Position numbers and translations under genes: made by a program. Positions 1 to 7,725 of a stretch of 64,000 bases of DNA are shown piece after piece. The notes beneath the pieces were generated by a model. It had not been told where the DNA came from. It saw nothing but the letters and a program-made list of their open reading frames with translations, and searched no databases. Where the stretch lies: contig JACKPZ010000004.1 of assembly GCA_024233135.1 (NCBI GenBank), positions 207,124-271,123 of the forward strand, given 5' to 3'. The DNA comes from Akkermansiaceae bacterium (GTDB lineage: Bacteria > Verrucomicrobiota > Verrucomicrobiia > Verrucomicrobiales > Akkermansiaceae). Within the stretch, counting starts at the first letter, position 1; each line of letters opens with the position of its first letter.

Positions 1-1340
1 AGGCAGTTCTCTCGACGTGCCTCGATGAGCATGCGGCCGAGCCGCGGGTCCACCGGCAGGCGCGCCATCCGGCGGCCGTATTCGGTTAGTTTCTTGTCGC
101 GATCGAGCGCGCCGACCTCGCGCAAAGTCCGGTATCCTTCGGACACCGCCTTGGGCGCGGGTGGATCGAGGAAAGGAAACTCGTCGATCTCCGGGAGGCC
201 CAGCGATTTCATCCGCAGGATCACGCCGGCGAGCGAACTGCGGCGGATTTCCGGATCGGTGAACTCCGGGCGTTCCGTTAGTTCCTCCTCTTCGTAGAGA
301 CGGACGCAAACGCCGTCGCGCACGCGGCCGCAGCGCCCTTTGCGCTGGCGGGCGCTCGCCTGGCTCACCGGCTCGATCTGCAGCCGCTGCACCCCACGGC
401 CCGGACTCCAGCGCGAGACACGCGCGACTCCGGAGTCGATCACGCAGGCGATGCGCGGGATCGTTAGGGATGTCTCCGCGACGTTGGTGGCGAGGATGAG
501 CCGGCGCTTGTTTCCCGGGTGAAACACCCGCTGCTGGTCTCCCAGCCCGAGCCTCGCGAAGAGCGGAAGCACTTCCGTCCCGGGGTATCGCCGGCCGTCC
601 AGCGCGTCGGCACACTCGCGGATCTCACGCTCGCCGGGCAGGAAAACCAGCACGTCGCCTCGGGGCTCGACGTTTCCGAGCCAATCTACCGCCCGCGCGA
701 CCTGCTGCGGCAGTTCCTCGTCATCCTGCGGTGGCAGGAAGAACTCCGTCACCGGAAACATCCGGCCGGGTGCCTCGATCACCGGAGCGGGGTTCTCCCC
801 GGACCCGAAGAACGCGGCGAAGGATCCCGCGTCCAGCGTGGCGGAGGAAATGACGATCTTCAGATCCGGCCGGCGGTCCAGCAGGTTGCGGAGATAGCCT
901 AACAGGAAGTCGATGTTGAGCGAACGCTCGTGCGCCTCGTCGATGATCAGCGCGCGATACTGGCGGAGGTCCGGATCCCCCTGGGTCTCGGCCAACAGGA
1001 TGCCGTCGGTCATGAACTTGATGACGGTTTCCTGCGAGAGTTTCTCGTCGAAGCGCACCTGATAGCCGACGAAGCCGCCGAGCGGGCAGCGAAGTTCCTC
1101 GGCCACCCGTTCGGCCACGCTGGTGGCGGCGATGCGCCGCGGCTGGGTGCAACCGATCCGGCCGGAATCGCCGCCGAGCGCTTCGGCGACCATTTTCGGA
1201 AGCTGCGTCGTCTTTCCGGAGCCGGTGTCGCTGACCACGACGACCACCGGATGGTCACGCACGGCCGCGAGGATTTCCTCCCGGTGTTCGACCACCGGAA
1301 GTTCCCCCGGGTAGTTCCAAGACACCGGATCTCGCGACAT
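1..1340 (-). CDS. hrpA: ATP-dependent DEAH-box RNA helicase HrpA (3' end beyond left edge)
   Basis: The gene starts at the ATG at 1340 and reads out of the window, so only about the first 446 residues are present. Visible motifs in order are Walker A SDTGSGKTTQLP (about residue 33), TQPRRIAA, the DEAH box in IIDEAHERS, SSATLDA, and the C-terminal RecA-domain motifs ATNVAETSLTIP and QRKGRCGRV. These are typical of HrpA-type DEAH helicases, which act on RNA. The gene is distinguished from HrpB by TQPRR plus the GYQVRFDEKLS strand. It lies 63 bp downstream of the glycogen synthase on the same strand. Codon use is like its neighbours. I am confident of the family; HrpA rather than another DEAH helicase is a judgement from the N-terminal half. 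Confidence 0.9.
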   Translation of the reverse strand, partial: MSRDPVSWNYPGELPVVEHREEILAAVRDHPVVVVVSDTGSGKTTQLPKMVAEALGGDSGRIGCTQPRRIAATSVAERVAEELRCPLGGFVGYQVRFDEKLSQETVIKFMTDGILLAETQGDPDLRQYRALIIDEAHERSLNIDFLLGYLRNLLDRRPDLKIVISSATLDAGSFAAFFGSGENPAPVIEAPGRMFPVTEFFLPPQDDEELPQQVARAVDWLGNVEPRGDVLVFLPGEREIRECADALDGRRYPGTEVLPLFARLGLGDQQRVFHPGNKRRLILATNVAETSLTIPRIACVIDSGVARVSRWSPGRGVQRLQIEPVSQASARQRKGRCGRVRDGVCVRLYEEEELTERPEFTDPEIRRSSLAGVILRMKSLGLPEIDEFPFLDPPAPKAVSEGYRTLREVGALDRDKKLTEYGRRMARLPVDPRLGRMLIEARRENC

Positions 1341-1403
1341 CACGCCGTGTCGGTAACCGCAGGAACCGCGGCCCTCAAGCCCGGATGCCTTGGAAAGCGC
1401 GCA

Positions 1404-2984
1404 TCAACCGACCACGCCGCCTTCGGCCTGCTGTCCGGCGATCGTCTTGATGTATTCGCCGGACACCGTCTCGACCAGCGGACGCTCCAGCATTTCCTCA
1501 TACATCTCGATGTAGCGGCGGGCCACCTCCTTGTGGCTGAACTCGGTCTTGCTCTGGTCCATGATCCGCCGGATCTCGCGCTCGCGCACCTCCGGTGGCA
1601 ACGCGTGGAAGTCCATCGCACGGTCGATCGCCCAGCGCAGGCCATCGGGACCATAGTAGTCGAAGCAGAACCCATTGCCCTCGGAACGGCCGACGTCGAG
1701 CTGCCGCACCGTGTCGTAGAGACCGCCGGTCGAGTGCACCACCGGCAGCGAGCCGTACATCGGCGCGGTCATCTGCGGCAGGCCGCAGGGTTCGAACAAC
1801 GAGGGCATCAGCATGAAATCCGAGGCCGCGTAGCCGAGGCGCGAGAGGTTTTCGTCGAAATCCACCACCGCCACGCGGTCGCGAAGATTGAAGGCGGTGA
1901 CGATCTTGTCGAACCACTGCTGGTGCGGGCCGTTGGCGATGATCGCGATCTGGAGGTCGCGGTCCCAGTAGTCGGACACCACCTGATAGAGGATGTCGGT
2001 GAGGAGCTGCGGTCCCTTCTGGACGGGATCCAGACGTGAGGGCCAGAAGAACAGGGCGGCATCCGGGTTTTCGTTGAGCATCAACTCGCGCTGGAGGGCG
2101 AGCTTGTTGGCCACCTTCGCCTCCATCGCGTCCTCGCTGGTGAAGTTGCGGACCAGCGCGCCGTCGATGGCCGGGTCGTTCGAGGGATCCGGAGCGTTGA
2201 GGATGCCCGCCGAGCAACCGGCGTGGTATTTGTTCCGGAGCTCGGCGCGGACCGAGTCGGGCACCGCGCTGTGCCAACCCTCGACCACCTCCCACAGGAA
2301 GCGCGGGCTGACGGTGTTGATGTAGTGGGCGGCGAAGATCCCGGAGGTGAGCAGGTCGACGGCGAAGTTCGCGCGCGCCTGATAGTAGTTGTCCGGGCAA
2401 CCGCAGAAATACAGGTTCATCCAGAACTCCGCGGCGTCGATGCCCGACTCCTCGACCTGCGCCAGCGACACCTGGCGGGTGTGGATGTTGTGCACCGTGA
2501 ACAGGCTCTTGATCCCGCGGCGGCGCGCCATCGCCGGGATCAGCGCGGTCATCCAGTCGTTGCAATGGATCAGGTCCGGACGGACGTGCGGGATGATGTG
2601 GTTGATCACCTCACGTTGGAAGACGAGCGCGATGCGCATCGCCTCCTCGTTGTGGTTCGAGTAAACTTGGTCCCGGTAGTAGAAAATCCGGTCCTCCGCG
2701 AGGTGGATGTGGGTGTCCGGCAGAATCTCGTGGTATTTCCGCAGCTCCTTCTCGTGGAGGTTGAACACGTCACCCTGGAACATCCGCCGGTAGTTCGGCA
2801 GCGCCACATGCACGTCCGCCCCGAGTTCGAACAGCGCCGAGACCAGCGAGGCGGAAACGTCCGCCATCCCGCCCGCCTTCGCGGTCATCCTCTGCGCCAT
2901 GTTGCCCATGCCCGCGGGCAGGTAGGTGATCTCGGGCGTGACGATGAGGATGCGGGGTTTCGCGGTCTTGGCTCTTGCTGACAT
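1404..2984 (-). CDS. glgA: Glycogen/starch synthase (GT5 type)
   Basis: This 526-residue protein has the usual length for a GT5 glycogen synthase, which transfers glucose from ADP-glucose to an alpha-1,4-glucan. The N-terminal domain holds the nucleotide-sugar motif KAGGMADV (about residue 35). The C-terminal domain holds the signature LFEPCGLPQMTAPMYGSLPVV followed by STGGLYDTV. There is no signal peptide, so it is cytoplasmic. The start at 2984 places the catalytic domain close to the N-terminus, as in the family. The segment MGNMAQRMTA before KAGGMADV is longer than in typical GlgA, where KxGGL lies near residue 15, so substrate use could differ slightly. It probably serves carbon storage. 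Confidence 0.85.
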   Translation of the reverse strand: MSARAKTAKPRILIVTPEITYLPAGMGNMAQRMTAKAGGMADVSASLVSALFELGADVHVALPNYRRMFQGDVFNLHEKELRKYHEILPDTHIHLAEDRIFYYRDQVYSNHNEEAMRIALVFQREVINHIIPHVRPDLIHCNDWMTALIPAMARRRGIKSLFTVHNIHTRQVSLAQVEESGIDAAEFWMNLYFCGCPDNYYQARANFAVDLLTSGIFAAHYINTVSPRFLWEVVEGWHSAVPDSVRAELRNKYHAGCSAGILNAPDPSNDPAIDGALVRNFTSEDAMEAKVANKLALQRELMLNENPDAALFFWPSRLDPVQKGPQLLTDILYQVVSDYWDRDLQIAIIANGPHQQWFDKIVTAFNLRDRVAVVDFDENLSRLGYAASDFMLMPSLFEPCGLPQMTAPMYGSLPVVHSTGGLYDTVRQLDVGRSEGNGFCFDYYGPDGLRWAIDRAMDFHALPPEVREREIRRIMDQSKTEFSHKEVARRYIEMYEEMLERPLVETVSGEYIKTIAGQQAEGGVVG

Positions 2985-3100
2985 GACGGAGGTGGGAAAA
3001 CGATGGGATCCATCCGTAGGGCAAGCCGGTGTGGGTGTCCCGCCTTGCCACGACTAGGAGCGCATTTTGCGTGCCTGATTCGCCATTTTCCACTCCAATC

Positions 3101-3751
3101 TCAGATTTCTTGGCGCGCGGCGGCCACCTCCGCCGCCTCGTCCGCCAGATGGCGGATGCAGAACTGCGACCAGGTCTCGAGCCGGTCGAACATCGGCCCC
3201 GATAGATCCGCGAGCGTGCTGAACGCCACGTCCGCCAGCGCCTCCTCCCGCGAGCTCACCTCGTCGTTGGAAAGCTCGACGAGATGGACGACCCCGAGAT
3301 GCACCTGGCCGACGGGATTCGAATCGTCGTTGAGGAGGGCGATGATCCGGTGAGGGTGCCCACCTTTCAGCTCAAGCTCCTCGTCGATCTCCCGGCTGAC
3401 GGCGGCATGATAGGCGGCGGCTCCGGTTTTGCCGTCCTCCATGTCGACCGGATTCACGTGACCACCGACGCCCACCGAGAGCTTGGCGTGGAGCCGACTC
3501 TCGCCACCGGATTTGCCGCGCGTGTAGTGCAGAATGCGGTCGCCACAGCGAAACACACAGTACGGGATGAGTTGCTTGTGCGACGGATCGTCCTCCGCGG
3601 CCGCACGATCGAGGAAAAAATGGCTGTCGGCATCCAGCAGTCGAGCCAAGGCGGCATCGAGCCCTTCCGTGCGGATCCCTTGGAACGCTCCGATCTCCTC
3701 CAACAGCGCACGGGGCACCACCAACACCTGCTCACCAGCGTATTTCGACAT
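3101..3751 (-). CDS. Nudix-family hydrolase
   Basis: A 216-residue cytoplasmic protein. A Nudix-box-like segment runs from GGHVNPVD (about residue 95) to AAVSREIDEELEL (about residue 115) and contains the catalytic RExxEE-type core as REIDEEL. The family hydrolyses nucleoside diphosphates linked to another moiety; the substrate cannot be read from the sequence. The N-terminal 85 residues (VLVVPRALLEEIGAFQGI) form a separate lead-in domain seen in some phosphoesterase-like Nudix proteins. It is a single gene with 116 bp to glgA and its own upstream region. Confidence 0.75.
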   Translation of the reverse strand: MSKYAGEQVLVVPRALLEEIGAFQGIRTEGLDAALARLLDADSHFFLDRAAAEDDPSHKQLIPYCVFRCGDRILHYTRGKSGGESRLHAKLSVGVGGHVNPVDMEDGKTGAAAYHAAVSREIDEELELKGGHPHRIIALLNDDSNPVGQVHLGVVHLVELSNDEVSSREEALADVAFSTLADLSGPMFDRLETWSQFCIRHLADEAAEVAAARQEI

Positions 3752-3809
3752 GCGGGGAGGATAGCGTCGGCGACCGGTCCGCCAAGCCCCATCCAGCGCG
3801 GTTCGTTTT

Positions 3810-3840
3810 GTTCAAAAAGCTGAACTATACGTGATCACGT
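3810..3840. promoter_or_regulatory. Two adjacent inverted repeats between divergent genes
   Basis: Between the Nudix gene (minus) and the PEP-CTERM gene (plus) there is GTTCA-N6-TGAAC at 3810-3825, followed directly by the perfect 12-bp palindrome ACGTGATCACGT at 3829-3840. This position suits a regulator binding site controlling one or both genes. No regulator is encoded nearby, so function is inferred only from position and symmetry. Confidence 0.35.
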
Positions 3841-3953
3841 GATGTTTACCGGCCGAAAATGTGACACTCTAGGTCTCGTCAGCCACCCCCGGCCACGACA
3901 TCCCCCGCTCCCCCAAGCAAACCCCCACCGGGCACCCCCGCCCTCCCCCCGCC

Positions 3954-4781
3954 ATGAACCGTTCGTTCCGTACCATCGCGTATCTCGCCCTCATCGGCGC
4001 GGTCGCCGCGGCGACTTCGGAAGCCCAACAGCTTCCCAATCCGGTCGAGGTGTCGCTCAAGGGGGCATTCGTCAATGGCGTGGCGGAATCGAGCAACAGC
4101 ATCCTGATTTCGGACAACGACCTGACCAACGGTTATGTCGCGGGTTTCGACCTCCACGACGCGCCGGTCACATTGGCGACCGCCGGCCCGGAGGGTTCCG
4201 CCGCATTCCAGTGGGGCGAGGCGGCGACCTCTTCGGCCTATCCGCATGCCAGCGCCCTGTGGTTCGAACCGGCGGCGATCGGTCCGATGAATCCGGAGCA
4301 ATACTTCGAAGTCGGCTTTCTCTACTACCGCAACGGCACGATCTCCGGAAACCCGAAATCGAACGTCTCGACCGGCGCCTCGTCCGTGGACCTCCAGCTT
4401 GAGATGACCTTCACCGCCCCCGCGGGCGTGGACCCGATGAACCTCACGTTCCAGAGCAGCCTCATCAACACCGTCAACAACAGCGACCCCTACGCCAGCG
4501 CCGACATCGTGACCCTCGACGACGCGTTCGCTCCGATCGAGTTCACCGACGCCTACGGCAACCTGTATTTCTTCGAGCTGAGCTTCCAGGTCGATGAGGA
4601 CACCATGGACGGCACGCTCTCGACGCAGGACCAGTTCCGCGTCTTCGAGGGCGGCCAAGGCGGCGCCGTGCTCCTCGGCCGCTTCACCACCAACCCCTTC
4701 GGCCTCACCGGTGTGCCGGAACCCTCGACGTTCCTCCTCACCTTCGGCGGCGCGCTCCTCGCCCTGCGCCGCCGCCGTTGA
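3954..4781 (+). CDS. Secreted PEP-CTERM protein, choice-of-anchor-like domain
   Basis: A 275-residue exported protein. It has an N-terminal signal peptide (MNRSFRTIAYLALIGAVAAATSEA). The central beta-rich domain (about 27-250) resembles the 'choice-of-anchor' domains found ahead of sorting tails: LKGAFVNGVAE, FQWGEAATSS, FEVGFLYYRNGT. The C-terminus is a PEP-CTERM sorting signal: VPEPST, then a hydrophobic stretch, then LRRRR. Such tails are processed by an exosortase, which is not encoded in this window. It stands alone, 172 bp upstream of nothing but the tRNA. The role of the domain is unknown; surface or matrix attachment is inferred from the tail. Confidence 0.75.
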   Translation: MNRSFRTIAYLALIGAVAAATSEAQQLPNPVEVSLKGAFVNGVAESSNSILISDNDLTNGYVAGFDLHDAPVTLATAGPEGSAAFQWGEAATSSAYPHASALWFEPAAIGPMNPEQYFEVGFLYYRNGTISGNPKSNVSTGASSVDLQLEMTFTAPAGVDPMNLTFQSSLINTVNNSDPYASADIVTLDDAFAPIEFTDAYGNLYFFELSFQVDEDTMDGTLSTQDQFRVFEGGQGGAVLLGRFTTNPFGLTGVPEPSTFLLTFGGALLALRRRR

Positions 4782-4858
4782 AAAAACCCCGCGGATTTCC
4801 GAAAAATCCTCTTGCCCGCCCGGAAGTCCGCCGATACACCTCCGCCCCACCCGCGAAA

Positions 4859-4934
4859 GGGGCGTTAGCTCAGTTGGTAGAGCACTTGCATGGCATGCAA
4901 GGGGTCAGCGGTTCGAATCCGCTACGCTCCACCA
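4859..4934 (+). tRNA. tRNA-Ala (anticodon GGC)
   Basis: A complete 76-nt cloverleaf. The acceptor stem GGGGCGT pairs with ACGCTCC with one G-T pair. The anticodon stem is CTTGC/GCAAG around the loop ATGGCAT, giving anticodon GGC. The T-arm carries GGTTCGAATCC. The 3' CCA is encoded (4932-4934). Confidence 0.96.
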
Positions 4935-5020
4935 TTCAGGAAATGAATGGTTTATGTTTTTCGAGCGCGGCCACTGTGCCCTAAACCGCGCCCCATCGGT
5001 TTCAGCCCTGCCTGCGAGCT

Positions 5021-5161
5021 ATGAACGAAGACCCTTCCGAGGTAAGCGAAAAGGGAGCCGATTCCAAGCCGCCACAGTGGACAGCAAAGCAGGTGGCATT
5101 TGGTGCCTTTTCGGTGGTTGGAATCATCTGGCTAGGAAATCTCCTCATACCATCTCGCTAA
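5021..5161 (+). CDS. Small single-span membrane protein (46 aa), hypothetical
   Basis: A short open frame starting at an ATG 86 bp after the tRNA and ending just before the transposase remnant. The product has a charged N-terminal half (MNEDPSEVSEKGADSK) and one hydrophobic segment (VAFGAFSVVGIIWLGNLLI, residues about 25-43), so it could be a small tail-anchored or inner-membrane protein. I do not recognise a family. It could equally be a chance frame or the remnant of a gene cut by the adjacent insertion sequence. Confidence 0.4.
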   Translation: MNEDPSEVSEKGADSKPPQWTAKQVAFGAFSVVGIIWLGNLLIPSR

Positions 5162-5162
5162 A

Positions 5163-5733
5163 TTAATATGACTCTCGAGTTGGACGCGAAGCGTTTGCTT
5201 GGTCGAGCAGCCAACTGCGACCGATGAGCCGGAGGACGGCCTCGGCGTCGCTCCACCATCTTCGCAGGGCTGGGAGCATCGCCTCGCGTAGAGCCTCGAT
5301 GGTCTCGAATACCCGGTTGCCGATCTCGTCCTTGATGAGGTCCCACAGTTGTTCGCAAGGGTTCAGTTCGGGACTGTAGGGCGGAAGATCGACGATCCGG
5401 ATGTTTGCCGGCAAGCGCCCGTCACCGTCGCGCAGATGGAAGCCCGCCTGGTCCCGGATGACCACGTGGACCGCCCCCGTGTCGGTGTCCGCCAGGTCCT
5501 GAAGGTAGGTTCGGTCCCATTGCTGGTTGACCGCGGGAATCTGGCAGAAGTGGGCCTGGCCGCTGACGATGTCCACCGACCCGTAGAGATAGTCCCATTC
5601 GTATTTGATCTGCCGGCTGACCACCGGCCTTCGCCCCTTTCTCGCCCACAACCGGCGCATCTCGGTGTGCAGGCCGAAGCGGGCTTCGTCCATCATCCAC
5701 AGCTTCACGCGGCTGCCCGGCTCAATGTTCATG
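5163..5733 (-). pseudogene. IS630-family transposase, C-terminal half
   Basis: About 190 recognisable residues of a DDE transposase, beginning near EPGSRVKLW. The three acidic positions are visible: WMMDEARFGL (first D), VVIRDQAGFH (second D) and PPYSPELNPCEQLW (final E). The arm RRLWARKGRRP is also typical of the family. The N-terminal helix-turn-helix half is missing. The frame continues upstream past 5733 into the neighbouring IS3 remnant, where it is only an antisense reading. It is non-functional as it stands. Confidence 0.85.
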
Positions 5734-6252
5734 TGGTCGATGGACTTCATGCACGACACCCTATACTGCGGCAAACGCTTCCGGACCTTCAATGTCTTCG
5801 ACGAGGGGGTGCGCGAGGCCCTGGCCATCGAGGTCGACAGCTCGCTGCCAGCCGAGCGGGTCGTCCGGGTTCTCGACCAACTTCGCGAAAGCCGTCCGCT
5901 TCCGCTCCAGATCCGCGTCGACAACGGTCCCGAACTCATTTCGGCCAAACTCGTCGCCTGGTGCGAGCGGCACGGCGTGCTGCTCCACCACATCCAACCC
6001 GGCAAACCAACCCAGAACGCCTACATCGAACGCTTCAACCGCACCTTCCGCAACGAGGTGCTCGACGCTCATCTTTTCGACTCCCTCACCCAAGTGCGAG
6101 AGATGGTCCATGAATGGATGATCTCCTACAACGAGGAACGCCCCCACGACGCGCTGGGAAACCTCCCGCCGCGCCGTTTCAAAGAGAGGCTGCAAACCAA
6201 CCCGAACCAACAACCCACCGCCCGAAACTCTCGTTTTGAAATGTCCCGTTGA
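5731..6252 (+). pseudogene. IS3-family OrfB integrase, C-terminal part
   Basis: An rve integrase core beginning at WSMDFM (first catalytic D), continuing through IRVDNGPELI (second D) and AYIERFNRTFR (catalytic E), and ending YNEERPHDALGNLPPRRF, the usual IS3 OrfB tail. The DNA-binding OrfA and the OrfB N-terminus are absent. The frame stays open upstream of 5731, but there it is antisense to the IS630 fragment and has no family similarity. Confidence 0.85.
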
Positions 6253-6361
6253 CGGGGAAGCTTACACAGAGTTCTTCTCCTCGCTCCCGAGATTGTGAGG
6301 GCTCGGCGGGCGTTCCTGATTCCCCTTGAAATCGAACCGCCCGTCCTGCTATCGGTAGCAC

Positions 6362-6841
6362 ATGAAGATCAACCACCTGCTGTTGCTCATCACCTTCCTT
6401 CCGTCGCTTGCCCTTGCCGACTTGCCGGCCGAAGCGGCAGCCCTGAGGGCAAAGCGGGATGCCAAGGTCGCCGAGATCGATCGGGTCTATGCAGCGGAAC
6501 TCGAAAAGCTCCAAAAACGGCTGATGCAGGCCGGGAACCTCAAGGCGGCGAACGAGATAGAGACGGAGATTGCGCGAGTGGTGCCGAACCCATTCAAGGA
6601 GGATCCCGAGATCGGAGTTTGGAAGTGGGGAAGCGGAGGAACGCTGACGATTAAGGACCGTGGAATCGCCATACACTCGAAATGGAACAGTCCCGGCAAG
6701 TGGAAGAAGAATTCGAAGGGAGAAATCGACTTGGAATCGGACACAGGAATTCGCTTCACGATTTCGATGGAATCAGAGGACAGCGGTGTGGTTAAGGGAT
6801 TAGATGGAAAGGCCGCGACCACCATTCGACGATCGAAGTGA
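6362..6841 (+). CDS. Small secreted protein with N-terminal coiled coil, unknown function
   Basis: A 159-residue protein with a signal peptide (MKINHLLLLITFLPSLALA). Residues about 22-75 are a helical, alanine/lysine/glutamate-rich stretch (EAAALRAKRDAKVAEIDRVY) likely to form a coiled coil. Residues about 80-155 read as a small beta-barrel-like domain (IGVWKWGSGGTLTIKDRG). This layout recurs in secreted proteins of Verrucomicrobiota and Planctomycetota, but I cannot name the family. It lies 109 bp after the IS3 remnant and faces the next gene tail to tail. Confidence 0.65.
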   Translation: MKINHLLLLITFLPSLALADLPAEAAALRAKRDAKVAEIDRVYAAELEKLQKRLMQAGNLKAANEIETEIARVVPNPFKEDPEIGVWKWGSGGTLTIKDRGIAIHSKWNSPGKWKKNSKGEIDLESDTGIRFTISMESEDSGVVKGLDGKAATTIRRSK

Positions 6842-6955
6842 CGGCTAGTGCCATGATGCCGCGTAGCCTGGATCGCAGTAGGCATCCGGGTTCCCGCTTG
6901 ACCCACGACACAAATTCCCCGGTATCGGTACGGCCGGGAGGTTTCAGCCATCCGC

Positions 6956-7546
6956 TCAGGGGCCGAACCGGATGGTGGACGGCTTGGAGAACAACTCGTT
7001 GCCCTTCTTGTATTTGGCTTTCAGATCGAGAACGAATTTCCCGTCCTCTGTCAGGTCCATGTAGCCGGTGATGCGGGTGGGGATGCCGTTGGTTTTGCCG
7101 CGGAACTTGAGTTTGGTTTTTACCCCCTCCTGGATCTCCCATGTTCCACTCCCCTGGGTCTTGAACTTGAGTGTGCTTCCGGGTTTGGTGGCAAACGAAG
7201 CGGATTTCGAGCGGCCGACCTTGCGGCTGATGGCTGAGATCTTGATCCGGCCCGAGCCGTCGGGATTCAGGATCATGAGGAAGGTCCTGGTGTTGTTGCG
7301 GATGTTGATCTGGGAACGCACTTCCGCGTGGTAGGGGTCTCCGTCGCTGGTGATTTTGATCCGTCCGCCGAGGCCCAGGATCTTCAAGCGCTCCTTCGGC
7401 TTCATGTCCCGCTCCAGCAGGACATTGTCGATCCACGTGACGGGCGCTTTGTGTTTGCCCCGATAGGGAGTGAACGCCCCGGCAAGAGGAGCCAGCAGCG
7501 AAACGCACAGGATGGTGGGGAGCAGGGAGCTTGAGAGTTTTTTCAC
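6956..7546 (-). CDS. Secreted beta-rich protein, unknown function
   Basis: A 196-residue protein with a clear signal peptide (MKKLSSSLLPTILCVSLLAPLAGA). The rest is lysine-rich and beta-strand-rich (RIKITSDGDPYHAEVRSQIN, TRITGYMDLTEDGKFVLDLK). No catalytic motif is visible and I do not recognise the family. It is divergent from the fucosidase gene, with a 179-bp shared intergenic region. It might be a periplasmic or cell-surface binding protein. Confidence 0.6.
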   Translation of the reverse strand: MKKLSSSLLPTILCVSLLAPLAGAFTPYRGKHKAPVTWIDNVLLERDMKPKERLKILGLGGRIKITSDGDPYHAEVRSQINIRNNTRTFLMILNPDGSGRIKISAISRKVGRSKSASFATKPGSTLKFKTQGSGTWEIQEGVKTKLKFRGKTNGIPTRITGYMDLTEDGKFVLDLKAKYKKGNELFSKPSTIRFGP

Positions 7547-7725
7547 GATTCCGGCACCTTAGCGAGGTTTCCGCAGCTTCGTCAAACCGATTGCTCGGCG
7601 ACAAACGGGTGCGGTGGGAAGTCCCGTGCCACCGAGCGCCGGAAAATTGCGGCCGGGTGCGGATTTGTGTGTGAGAAGCGCCTGGGCTGCAAAGTATCGG
7701 TTGCGTTCCTTTTGCCTCCGTTTTC

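Larger units (their letters stand above)
5163..6252. mobile_element. Abutting remnants of an IS630-type and an IS3-type element
   Basis: Two converging transposase 3' halves meet head to head at about 5720-5735. The IS630-type half reads leftwards and the IS3-type half reads rightwards. Each lacks its N-terminal half, and neither has a complete element around it. I see no clear terminal inverted repeats flanking the whole. The arrangement suggests one element landed in another and a deletion then removed both 5' portions. Confidence 0.75.

Noticed and set aside
3810..3825. LexA-type SOS box
   Set aside because: The half sites are 8 bp apart at GTTC/GAAC rather than the 4 bp expected for the motif described in Verrucomicrobia, and the neighbours are not DNA-repair genes.
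4859..5161. tRNA-associated attachment site of an integrated island
   Set aside because: No integrase gene or duplicated tRNA 3' end is visible nearby; the adjacent elements are transposase remnants.
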